A DNA stretch of 64,000 nt from Myxococcus eversor (GTDB lineage Bacteria; Myxococcota; Myxococcia; Myxococcales; Myxococcaceae): the NCBI RefSeq assembly GCF_010894455.1, contig NZ_JAAIXY010000001.1, forward strand, positions 558,001-622,000, read 5' to 3'. The notes under the pieces are model-generated. The model saw nothing but the letters and a program-made list of their open reading frames with translations, was not told where the DNA came from and made no database searches. Positions 26,263 to 34,327 of the stretch are shown in pieces. Each line of letters opens with the position of its first letter. The stretch's first letter is position 1. The translations under genes were made by a program, and so were the position numbers.

Positions 26263-27117
26263 GTGTCCAGGTCTTCCGAGCAGAGCCCCCAGGGTGGTTT
26301 CCGCGCCCGACTCCACACCATCATCTTCGAGGCCGATACTCCGGCGGGGAAGGCGTTCGACGTGGCCCTGCTTTGGGCCATCGTCTTCAGCATCGCGGCG
26401 GTGATGCTGGAGAGCGTGTCCTCCATCCGGGTCCGGTACGCGACCGCCCTGCAGGTGGCGGAGTGGTTCTTCACCGTCATCTTCGCGCTCGAGTATGTGC
26501 TGCGGCTCATCGCCGTGCGCCGGCCGCTGGACTACGCGCGCAGCTTCTTCGGGCTGGTGGACCTGCTGGCCATCCTCCCATCCTTCCTGAGCGTCATCTT
26601 CCCCGGTGCGCAGACGCTGCTCGTGGTCCGCGTGCTGCGGCTGCTGCGAGTCTTCCGGGTGCTGAAGCTGGGGCACCTGTTGGGGCAGGCGGAGGTCCTG
26701 CTCACCGCGCTGCGAGCGAGCCGGGGGAAGATCATCGTCTTCCTCGGCTTCGTGCTGACCGTGGACGTGGTCATGGGCGCCATCATGTATCTGGTGGAAG
26801 GGGAGCAGCACGGCTTCGACAGCATCCCGAGGTCCATGTACTGGGCCATCGTGACGATGACGACGGTGGGCTTCGGCGACATCACTCCCAAGACGGTGCC
26901 CGGTCAGTTCATCGCGTCGGTGTTGATGATCATGGGCTACGGCATCCTCGCGGTGCCCACCGGCATCGTCTCCGTGGAGCTGGCCGCCGCCACGAAGCAG
27001 CGTCCGGACACCCAGGCCTGTCCCGGCTGTGGCAAGCAGGGACATGACCTGGACGCGCGCTTCTGCAAGGCGTGTGGGACGGCGCTGGACTGGGCGCCCG
27101 CGAAGCCCGCCGTGTGA
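26263..27117 (+). CDS. Voltage-gated K+ channel-like protein with zinc-ribbon tail
   Basis: This 284-residue protein has six transmembrane segments; S4 carries the repeated arginines (VVRVLRLLRVFRVLKLG) and the pore filter is TMTTVGFGD. Together these mark a Kv-type potassium channel subunit (KvAP-like). The cytoplasmic C-terminus has two CxxC pairs (ACPGCGKQGH and FCKACGTAL), a predicted zinc ribbon. No ATG suits the N-terminus: GTG 26263 is chosen, with TTG 26242 as an alternative. Its neighbours give no functional context. Confidence 0.85.
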   Translation: MSRSSEQSPQGGFRARLHTIIFEADTPAGKAFDVALLWAIVFSIAAVMLESVSSIRVRYATALQVAEWFFTVIFALEYVLRLIAVRRPLDYARSFFGLVDLLAILPSFLSVIFPGAQTLLVVRVLRLLRVFRVLKLGHLLGQAEVLLTALRASRGKIIVFLGFVLTVDVVMGAIMYLVEGEQHGFDSIPRSMYWAIVTMTTVGFGDITPKTVPGQFIASVLMIMGYGILAVPTGIVSVELAAATKQRPDTQACPGCGKQGHDLDARFCKACGTALDWAPAKPAV

Positions 27118-27233
27118 GCGGGACCGGGGTGTTCAGTGTTCACCGCGCGTCGGAAAACCCCGCCGGGGAGCGGCTTCATTCGTGAGCATGCTGTGCGCAC
27201 GTTGAAGCTGTCCCATTCCCTGGAGACCTCGCG

Positions 27234-28130
27234 ATGAACCTCTTCATCACTGGCGCCACCGGCTTCATCGGCGGCACCCTGGCGTTGGACCTGAAGGCCC
27301 GGGGGCATGTCATTCGCGGGTTGGTGCGCGACGACGCGAAGGGCAAGAAGCTGGCCGCGCTCGGCATCGAGCCAGTGCGCGGAGACCTGGACGACACAGC
27401 GTTGCTCACAGCCGAGGCCCGTCGCGCGGACGGCGTCATCAACGCGGCCAGCAGCGATCATGACCAGGCCATCCTGGCGTTGATTGAAGGCGTGCGCGGC
27501 TCCGGCAAGCCGCTCATCCACACCAGCGGCTCCAGCGTCATCGGCGACGACGTGAAGGGCGACGCCCTGTCGCCCAAGGTGTTCGACGAGGAGACGCCGT
27601 TCATCGTCGAGCCGCAGAAGCAGGCGCGGCATGCGCTCGACAATCGAGTCCTCGCCGCCGAGGGCGCGCGCGGCATCGTGCTGTGCAACACGATGATCTA
27701 CGGCACGGGCAAGGGCCTGAGCCGGGACAGCGTGCAGATTCCTCCGCTCGTCGCCCAGGCTCGCAAGAGCGGGGTGGTGCGAATCGTCGGCAAGGGCATC
27801 AACCGCTGGTCCAACGTGCACCTGGATGATGTCACCACGCTCTACGCGCTGGCGCTGGAGCGGGCGCCCGCGGGGGCCTTCTACTTCGTGGAGAACGGCG
27901 AGGCGTCCTATGCGGAGATTGGCGAGGCCATCGCGGCGCGGCTGAAGCTGGGGCCGGTGCGGTCATGGAGCGTCGAGGAGGCCTCGCGCGAGTGGGGCGA
28001 GGGCCATGCGCGCTACTCGTTCGGCTCCAACAGCCGGGTGCGCGCGAAGCGGGCACGGCGCGAGCTGGGCTGGGCGCCGCGTCAGGACTCCGTGACGGCG
28101 TGGATTCGCGACGAGATGCCCGTCGACTGA
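27234..28130 (+). CDS. NAD(P)-dependent epimerase/reductase (extended SDR)
   Basis: This 298-residue protein starts with the extended-SDR Rossmann motif FITGATGFIGGTLALDL. It has SGSSVIGDD in the catalytic-Ser position, NTMIYGTGKGLSRD with the catalytic Tyr, and NVHLDDVTTLYALAL later. It is probably a soluble oxidoreductase or epimerase of the atypical NAD-dependent epimerase/dehydratase type. It has no operon partners. The substrate cannot be inferred. Confidence 0.88.
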   Translation: MNLFITGATGFIGGTLALDLKARGHVIRGLVRDDAKGKKLAALGIEPVRGDLDDTALLTAEARRADGVINAASSDHDQAILALIEGVRGSGKPLIHTSGSSVIGDDVKGDALSPKVFDEETPFIVEPQKQARHALDNRVLAAEGARGIVLCNTMIYGTGKGLSRDSVQIPPLVAQARKSGVVRIVGKGINRWSNVHLDDVTTLYALALERAPAGAFYFVENGEASYAEIGEAIAARLKLGPVRSWSVEEASREWGEGHARYSFGSNSRVRAKRARRELGWAPRQDSVTAWIRDEMPVD

Positions 28131-28277
28131 GCGGGGGCATGGCTGTCTCCGCGAGGTGTCCTGGCGGATCGTCCACTTCCGCGCGTTGAGCGCATCCTTC
28201 TTCCATCCCGCAATGCACATCGGGTTTGCTGCGCGCCGTCAGAGCCTCGTTTCCATCCCAGCTCGCGGAGTGAGTCC

Positions 28278-29579
28278 ATGCGTACCTTGTTGACGACCCT
28301 GGCCTGCACCACCCTCCTGTCTTTCGCGGGGGCCGCCCACGGGCAGGCTCCAGCCAAGCCCACGAAGCCGAGTGGCAACATGGCCCCCGGTGGCGCCGCG
28401 GGCAGCCAGCAGTCCGAGCCTCGCCAGGGACCGAATCCCACGGGCGCGCCCGTCGAGACGGCGCCGCCCAACGTGCCCGAGTTCAAGCCGGCCTTCCCGG
28501 GACAGACGCGCGCGCCGGGAGTCCAGTCGCGCACGCAGATTCAGGTCACCGAGGTGGCCAAGGGCTTCGACAAGCCGTGGGCCATCGCGTTCCTGCCGGA
28601 CCAGCGCATGCTGGTGACGGAGAAGCCGACCGGGAAGCTCTTCATCGTCACGCAGAAGGGCGAGAAGTCGGCGCCGGTCGCGGGGCTGCCGCCCGTGGAT
28701 GGACGCGGTCAGGGTGGGCTCCTCGATGTGGAGGTGGGGCCGGACTACGCGACGAGCGGCCTCATCTACTGGAGCTATTACGAACCGCGCAAAGGCGGCA
28801 ACGGGCTCGCGGTGGCGCGCGCGAAGCTGGTGGATGGGGCGAAGCCCAAGGTCGAAGGCCTGAAGGTCATCTTCCGCATGGAGCCCACGCTGGAGTCGAC
28901 GCTGCACGCGGGCGGGCGACTGGTCTTCGCGCCGGATGGGAAGCTGTTCATCACGCTGGGCGAGCGTTCGGTGCTCCCGGGCCGCGTCCAGGCGCGCGAC
29001 TTGAAGAGCGACTTCGGGAAGATTGTCCGCATCAACCCGGACGGCTCCATTCCGAAGGACAACCCGTTCGTGGGTCGCAAGGACGCGCGCCCTGAAATCT
29101 GGACGTTGGGTCACCGCAACGTCCTGTCCGCGGCGCTCGACAGCCAGGGCCGGCTCTGGGAGGTGGAGATGGGACCGCGCGGGGGTGATGAGCTGAACCT
29201 CATCGAAAAGGGCAAGGACTACGGCTGGCCCACCATCGGCTATGGCGAGGAGTACTCGGGTGCGCCCATCCACAAGTCCACGCAGGGCCCGGGCATGGAG
29301 CAGCCGGTGTACTACTGGGACCCGGTGATTTCGCCCTCGGGCATGACCATCTACTCGGGGGACTTGTTCCCGGAATGGAAGGGCAACTTCTTCATCGGGG
29401 GGCTGTCGAGTCAGGCGCTGGTGCGGCTGGTGCTCAAGGACGACCGCGTGGTGGGCGAGGAGCGGTTGCTCAGAGATCTGGACGCGCGCATCCGCGAGGT
29501 CGTCCAGGGCCCGGAGGGCGCGCTCTATCTCCTCACGGATGATGATGACGGGAAGCTGCTCAAGCTGACGCCGCGCTGA
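28278..29579 (+). CDS. Secreted PQQ-dependent aldose/sorbosone dehydrogenase
   Basis: This 433-residue protein has a signal peptide ([16 protein letters not shown]) and a Pro/Gly-rich linker. The glucose/sorbosone dehydrogenase six-bladed propeller follows ([70 protein letters not shown]). These enzymes oxidise aldoses in the periplasm using PQQ. It resembles E. coli YliI (Asd). No PQQ biosynthesis genes are in the window. Confidence 0.92.
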   Translation: MRTLLTTLACTTLLSFAGAAHGQAPAKPTKPSGNMAPGGAAGSQQSEPRQGPNPTGAPVETAPPNVPEFKPAFPGQTRAPGVQSRTQIQVTEVAKGFDKPWAIAFLPDQRMLVTEKPTGKLFIVTQKGEKSAPVAGLPPVDGRGQGGLLDVEVGPDYATSGLIYWSYYEPRKGGNGLAVARAKLVDGAKPKVEGLKVIFRMEPTLESTLHAGGRLVFAPDGKLFITLGERSVLPGRVQARDLKSDFGKIVRINPDGSIPKDNPFVGRKDARPEIWTLGHRNVLSAALDSQGRLWEVEMGPRGGDELNLIEKGKDYGWPTIGYGEEYSGAPIHKSTQGPGMEQPVYYWDPVISPSGMTIYSGDLFPEWKGNFFIGGLSSQALVRLVLKDDRVVGEERLLRDLDARIREVVQGPEGALYLLTDDDDGKLLKLTPR

Positions 29580-29750
29580 GCGGCTGTCGGAGGCTCAAGG
29601 CGCTCGCGTGGGGGCGGGGTTCAGCCCGATACTCGAGCGCATGAGCGATGAGGTCGAAGCGGTGGGCTGGGATGCCATCGACACCGCGCCGGGAGGAGTC
29701 CACGGAGACATCGAGCCGCCCGCGCGGCATGCGTCCCTGGGGGGCAGGTC

Positions 29751-30467
29751 ATGGCGGGCATGAAGTACTCATTCGTCTTCGGTGTCTTCGCGGCGCTGCT
29801 CACGGTCCTGGCCTTCCAGCTTCGAGGCCTGGGCTGGGGACTGCTCTGGCCCGCGCTGAGCTTCGCGCTGGTGGCGGTGGCGTATGTCGGGGCGGGGCCA
29901 GCGGTCTTCGGCAAGCGCGGCGATGGGCGGATGCGGCCCTGGGCGCTGGTCGTCTTGTTGCCCTACCTGCTGATGACCTGGGCGACGTGGCACCTGGCCC
30001 GGCGGCTCTCGCGTGAGTCCGTGCATGACGAGGTCGCGCCCGGCATCGTCATTGGACGCCGGCTGTTGGCGGGGGAGCTACCGGTGGGAACTCGGACCGT
30101 GGTGGACCTGACGTCCGAGTTCATCGAGCCCGAGGGCATCCGGAGCGTCGAGCACTACGTGTGTCTGCCCATCCTCGACGCGACGGCACCGTCGGCGGAG
30201 CGCCTGGCGTCCCATATCGAGTCATGGGCCACGCTGCCGACGCCGCTCTACATTCACTGTGCCCAGGGACACGGGCGCACGGGGATGGTTGCCGCGGCGG
30301 TGCTCATGGCGCGCGGGTTGGCTCCTGATGCGAAGCAAGCCCTCTCCAGGGTGCAGAAGGCTCGGCCAGGGGTTCGACTGTCGGCGGCTCAAGGAGCCAC
30401 CTTGGATGCGCTGGGCGCGCGGTTGCTTCGCACGGAGCACGATACCACCCGCGTTTACGGTGCGTGA
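29751..30467 (+). CDS. Membrane-linked dual-specificity/tyrosine phosphatase
   Basis: This 238-residue protein has two or three N-terminal transmembrane segments (about 4-24, 31-52, 63-84). A cytoplasmic phosphatase domain follows, with CX5R at Cys170-Arg176 in YIHCAQGHGRTGMV and a candidate general-acid Asp143 in LPILDATAP. It therefore dephosphorylates a phosphoprotein or phospholipid at the membrane; the PTPMT1-like lipid option is plausible. ATG 29751 and ATG 29760 are both possible starts. Confidence 0.85.
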   Translation: MAGMKYSFVFGVFAALLTVLAFQLRGLGWGLLWPALSFALVAVAYVGAGPAVFGKRGDGRMRPWALVVLLPYLLMTWATWHLARRLSRESVHDEVAPGIVIGRRLLAGELPVGTRTVVDLTSEFIEPEGIRSVEHYVCLPILDATAPSAERLASHIESWATLPTPLYIHCAQGHGRTGMVAAAVLMARGLAPDAKQALSRVQKARPGVRLSAAQGATLDALGARLLRTEHDTTRVYGA

Positions 30468-30661
30468 TTCAGTCGCGGCGCACGTGCACTGTACGTTCGC
30501 AGCAACAACCGGGTCGCAACCTGTTCTCCGGTGCGCCATCTCCTGAATCTGTCCGGTGTGCTGACCGAGCCACCGGTGACCAGAGGGCGGAGTGTCCATA
30601 TGGCGCGGGGAATGATGCAGAAGCCAATGTCATCACAGTCGTCTGTGCGCGGGGCGTTGTC

Positions 30662-31408
30662 ATGACCGCCCCTCTCCGACGGATGCGCTCGTCGAAGCAG
30701 CCCACCATGGAGCAGCGCCTGGAGGCGCTCGACTGGGAGAGGCTCGGCTCGGAGCTGGGGATGCGCGGGTGTGCCACGCTGGCCTCCATGCTGACGCCCG
30801 ACGAGTGCGCGGCGCTCTCGTCGCTCTACGCCTCGGACGCGCCGTTCCGCAGTCGTGTCGTCATGGCTCGGCACGGCTTTGGTCGGGGCGAGTACAAGTA
30901 CTTCGCCTATCCGCTCCCCGACCTCGTCGCGCGTCTACGAAGTGGGCTCTATCCCCCGCTCGCCGCCATCGCGAATCGCTGGAACGAAGCGATGGGGATC
31001 GACACGCGCTACCCAGACACGCACGCCACCTACCTTGCGCGCTGTCATCAGGCCGAGCAGCTCCGGCCGACCCCACTGCTCCTCCAGTACGGAGAGGGTG
31101 ACTACAACTGCCTCCACCAGGACCTCTATGGCGACGAGGTCTTTCCCCTCCAGGTGGCCTTCCTCCTGTCGGAGCCGGAGCGAGACTTCACCGGAGGCGA
31201 GCTGGTCCTCACCGAGCAGCGTCCGCGCATGCAGTCCCGCGCGGAGGTGGTGCCGCTTCGCCAGGGAGATGGCGTCATCTTCCCGGTCCACCACCGCCCC
31301 GTGCAGGGCACGCGAGGCATCTATCGCGTCAACATGCGACACGGCGTGAGCCGCCTCCGCTCGGGTCACCGGCACACGGCAGGCATCATCTTCCACGACG
31401 CCCGCTGA
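30662..31408 (+). CDS. 2OG-Fe(II) oxygenase
   Basis: This 248-residue protein has a double-stranded-beta-helix oxygenase core with His152-x-Asp154 in NCLHQDLYG, the distal His227 in VNMRHGVS and a basic residue for 2-oxoglutarate nearby (RSGHRHTAGIIFHDA). The closing GIIFHDA phrase is typical of a bacterial 2OG-Fe(II) oxygenase family. No signal peptide is present. It converges on the ADOP permease gene (21 bases). Whether it hydroxylates a protein or repairs alkylated DNA is unknown. Confidence 0.85.
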   Translation: MTAPLRRMRSSKQPTMEQRLEALDWERLGSELGMRGCATLASMLTPDECAALSSLYASDAPFRSRVVMARHGFGRGEYKYFAYPLPDLVARLRSGLYPPLAAIANRWNEAMGIDTRYPDTHATYLARCHQAEQLRPTPLLLQYGEGDYNCLHQDLYGDEVFPLQVAFLLSEPERDFTGGELVLTEQRPRMQSRAEVVPLRQGDGVIFPVHHRPVQGTRGIYRVNMRHGVSRLRSGHRHTAGIIFHDAR

Positions 31409-31429
31409 GGGCTCCCAGGCCCGGCTTCG

Positions 31430-33862
31430 TCAGTCGCCTCGGAGCGCGACCGAGGGCGACACCCTCGCCGCCCTCCGAGCGGGGAGCAGGGCCGCGACAA
31501 AGGCCACCAGCCCCAGCACCACGAGCACCACCGCGTACGTGAGCGGATCCACGGGCTGAACCCCATGGAGCAGATGCGCGACGGTCCGACCGGCCCCCGC
31601 GGCGAGCGCGAGCCCGAGTCCCAGCCCCACCGCCGTCAGTCCCAGGTAGCGACGCAGCACCAGGTTCGTCACCTGGTGTGTCCTCGCACCCAAGGCCATG
31701 CGGATGCCCAGCTCCCGCGTGCGCTGGGATACCGCATAGGCGACGACGCCATAGAGTCCCACCGCCGCCAGCAACAGCGCCACCCCGGCGAAGACTCCGA
31801 CGAGCAGCAGGTAGAAGCGAAGCGGCGCCACCGTGCGGTCCACGACCGAGGCCAGCGTGCGGACACTCCCCAGCGCGAGGCTCGCATCGAGCGCCCGGAC
31901 CTCCGCGCGCACCGCCGAGGCGAGCGTCAGCGGGTCCGCCGACGTCCGCAGCACCAGAGTCATCTGCGTACCGCGCGCCTGCTCATAGGGGAGATAGACC
32001 TCCGCGACGGCCGGCGCCGCCAGCCCGTCGATGGCGAGGTTGTCCACCACTCCGACCACGACACCTCCGAAGGCACCGTTCCCCCAATTGACGTCCGTGC
32101 TCAGCGTCCGCCCCAGCGGGTCCTCGTTCGGCCAGAACCCGCGCGCGGCCTCCGCGTTCACCAGCACGGCGCGCCTGCCCTCACCCCGGTCCTCGTCGCT
32201 CAGCCTCCGGCCGCGCAGGAGCTTCACGCGCAGGGTCTCCAGGGCCCCCGGACTGACGATGCGCACGCTGGCCTTCCACGGCTCCATCCCAGGCGGCAGC
32301 GGGCGCTGGGGGTCCTTCAGGTCGAGGGGCATCTTGCCGCCGTCCATCGGCAGGCCCGCGACGATTCCCGCGGCCTCGACGCCGGGCAACGCGCGCACCC
32401 GCGTGAGGAGTTGGTCGAAGAAAGCCTCGGGCGCGGCCGTGCCGAAGCCATATCGATTAGGCGGCAGGTCGAGCTTCACCGTGAGGACGCCATCCGACTC
32501 GAACCCCGGGGCCACCTGCTGGAGGTGCACGAAGCTGCGCAACAGCAATCCCGCGCTCACCAGCAGCAACACCGCGAGCGCCGTCTCTCCGACGATGAGC
32601 AGCGCGCGCGTCTTGTGGTGGTGGGCGCCACCGCCACTCCCCGCGTTCGCCAGGCGCAGCCCGCTTCCGAGTGACACGCGCGAGGCCTTCAGCGAGGGGA
32701 CGAGCCCGAACAACACCGTGGTGAACATCGCCAACGCGGCGGTGAAGGAGAGCACGGTGCCGTCGATGGAGGCCTCGTCGAGGCGCGGAATGTCCCGGGG
32801 GCCGAACGCGACCAGCGCATCCATTGCCCACAGGGCCGCGAGCAACCCCATGGCTCCACCCGCTAGCGCCAGCAGGCCGCTCTCCGCGAGCAGTTCGCGA
32901 ACAAGTCGGCCCCGGCTCGCGCCCAGGGCGAGGCGAATCGACAGCTCTCCCTCACGGGTGGCCGCGTGTGCGAGCAGCAGATGGGTGAGGTTCGCGCACG
33001 CGACGAGCAGCACCAGCCCTACAGCGCCCATCAACATCAGCAGCGAGGGACGCACCTGTCCCAGCAGCACGTCGCGCAGGGACTCCACGCTCGCCCCCAC
33101 GTCCGCGTTCGTGCGGGGATATTGCTCGGCCAGTCCCCGTGCAATCACGGAGACCTCGGCGCGCGCCTGCTCGATGCTCACGCCGGGCGCGAGTCGTCCA
33201 TACACCTCCAGCCAGTGGGCACCGCGTGCCTCCGGCGTCAGCGAATCCGCGTCCAGGCCCAGGGGCACCCAGACCTCCGAACGCGCCGGGAAGTCGAAGC
33301 CCGGTGCCATGACGCCCACCACCGTGGCGGGAACGCGGGCTCCCGTATTCACGGTTCGTCCCACCACCGTCGGACTTCCTCCGAAGCGACGCTGCCACAG
33401 GCCATGAGAGATGACGGCGACCGGAGGCGCTCCCGGAGCATCGTCCCCAGGCTGGAGCGCCCGGCCCAGGTGCACGCGAGGGCCAAGCACCTGGAACAGC
33501 TCGGCCGTGGCGAGCGTGCCCTGGACCTTCTCGGGGGCGGCCTCGGCGTCATGCGCGCCCAGGGTCAGCTCGACACTCGTGAGCGCGGCCAGTCCAGTGA
33601 AGGCGCGCGCCTGCTCCCTCATGCTCACCAGGTCTGGCGGCGAGGTGGGACCAGGGCCCTGCTTCCTCACGCTGTACAGCCGCACCACGCGCGCGTCGTC
33701 CTGGAGGGGGAGGGGACGCAGCAGCACGGTGTGCACCACGCTGAAGATGGCCGCGTTCGCCCCGATTCCGAGCGCGAGCGTGAGTACCGCCACCAGCGTG
33801 AACGTGGGACTGCGGCGCAACCGGCGCAGCGCGTGACGGGAATCCTGGAGGAGAGAGTCCAT
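31430..33862 (-). CDS. ADOP-type ABC transporter permease (MacB/FtsX family)
   Basis: This 810-residue protein has the acidobacterial-duplicated-orphan-permease architecture. An N-terminal helix (SLLQDSRHALRRLRRSP) is followed by TM1, a MacB-type periplasmic domain and three FtsX segments in the middle. A second periplasmic domain and three further C-terminal segments complete it. The start at ATG 33862 matches the family's MDSLLQD-type N-terminus; a GTG at 33904 is the alternative. No ATPase gene is adjacent, as is usual for orphan permeases. Function is probably mechanotransmission or export, not established here. Confidence 0.9.
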   Translation of the reverse strand: MDSLLQDSRHALRRLRRSPTFTLVAVLTLALGIGANAAIFSVVHTVLLRPLPLQDDARVVRLYSVRKQGPGPTSPPDLVSMREQARAFTGLAALTSVELTLGAHDAEAAPEKVQGTLATAELFQVLGPRVHLGRALQPGDDAPGAPPVAVISHGLWQRRFGGSPTVVGRTVNTGARVPATVVGVMAPGFDFPARSEVWVPLGLDADSLTPEARGAHWLEVYGRLAPGVSIEQARAEVSVIARGLAEQYPRTNADVGASVESLRDVLLGQVRPSLLMLMGAVGLVLLVACANLTHLLLAHAATREGELSIRLALGASRGRLVRELLAESGLLALAGGAMGLLAALWAMDALVAFGPRDIPRLDEASIDGTVLSFTAALAMFTTVLFGLVPSLKASRVSLGSGLRLANAGSGGGAHHHKTRALLIVGETALAVLLLVSAGLLLRSFVHLQQVAPGFESDGVLTVKLDLPPNRYGFGTAAPEAFFDQLLTRVRALPGVEAAGIVAGLPMDGGKMPLDLKDPQRPLPPGMEPWKASVRIVSPGALETLRVKLLRGRRLSDEDRGEGRRAVLVNAEAARGFWPNEDPLGRTLSTDVNWGNGAFGGVVVGVVDNLAIDGLAAPAVAEVYLPYEQARGTQMTLVLRTSADPLTLASAVRAEVRALDASLALGSVRTLASVVDRTVAPLRFYLLLVGVFAGVALLLAAVGLYGVVAYAVSQRTRELGIRMALGARTHQVTNLVLRRYLGLTAVGLGLGLALAAGAGRTVAHLLHGVQPVDPLTYAVVLVVLGLVAFVAALLPARRAARVSPSVALRGD

Positions 33863-33930
33863 GGCGTGGGGACCGACAGCACGGACCGTGCCATGAAGGC
33901 TCACTCCCTGTCGCCAGACTGGCCGTGCGC

Positions 33931-33987
33931 TGAGCTGCCAGGTGGAGTGGCCGGAGCTGGGACGCGCGATTCCCGCCTCCGGACACC
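33931..33987. repeat. 57-bp hairpin repeat, copy A
   Basis: It shares about 75% identity with copy B at 36113-36169 in the same orientation. The identical core TGGCCGGAGCTGGGAC leads into a hairpin: CCGGAG pairs with CTCCGG and inside it GGGA pairs with TCCC, with an 8-base loop that differs between the copies. In this copy the outer stem has one mismatch (A at 33983). Confidence 0.75.
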
Positions 33988-34191
33988 GTGCTCGCGAGTG
34001 TCAGTCTTTCGGGGCGACACGTGAGGCGGAACTCGGCCATGCCAGCGGCGGTCCGCCAGCTTCGTTCCCGCCGCCGTCCGGTCGGCCCGCACCCGCTCCC
34101 CGCCGCGTGATTCGTGGCGACCGGGAAGGTCGCGTCACTTCGGGCAAGCCAGTGCGGGTAATGTGTTGATTCAGGTGCGGGCGCCACGCCT

Positions 34192-34270
34192 GATGAAAGG
34201 GGTCGGTCAATGGTGTCTGGCAGGATGTTTGAGATATGATTGACGTGTTGTGAGATGAAAGGAGTCAGTC
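34192..34270 (+). repeat. 17-bp direct repeat pair before the orphan gene
   Basis: GATGAAAGGGGTCGGTC (34192-34208) and GATGAAAGGAGTCAGTC (34254-34270) are identical except for two bases and are 62 bases apart. They lie 58-136 bases upstream of ATG 34328, a position suited to activator binding or to a repeat left by a small duplication. Confidence 0.45.
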
Positions 34271-34327
34271 GCCCAGGAGGAGCATCACGGCAGTGACTGC
34301 CGTTGTCTCTCCCAGGCGCGCGAGGCC

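Larger units (their letters stand above)
33863..34327. promoter_or_regulatory. Intergenic region with hairpin repeat copy A and direct repeats
   Basis: These 465 bases separate the ADOP permease from the 595-residue gene. They hold hairpin repeat copy A (33931-33987) and the 17-bp direct repeat at 34192-34208 and 34254-34270. An AT-rich stretch (34155-34260) includes TGGCAGGATGTTTGAG at 34218-34233, which resembles a sigma-54 -24/-12 element but has GA instead of the invariant GC. AGGAGGAG at 34275-34282 is too far from ATG 34328 to decide the start. 33990-34140 shows nothing else. Confidence 0.4.
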
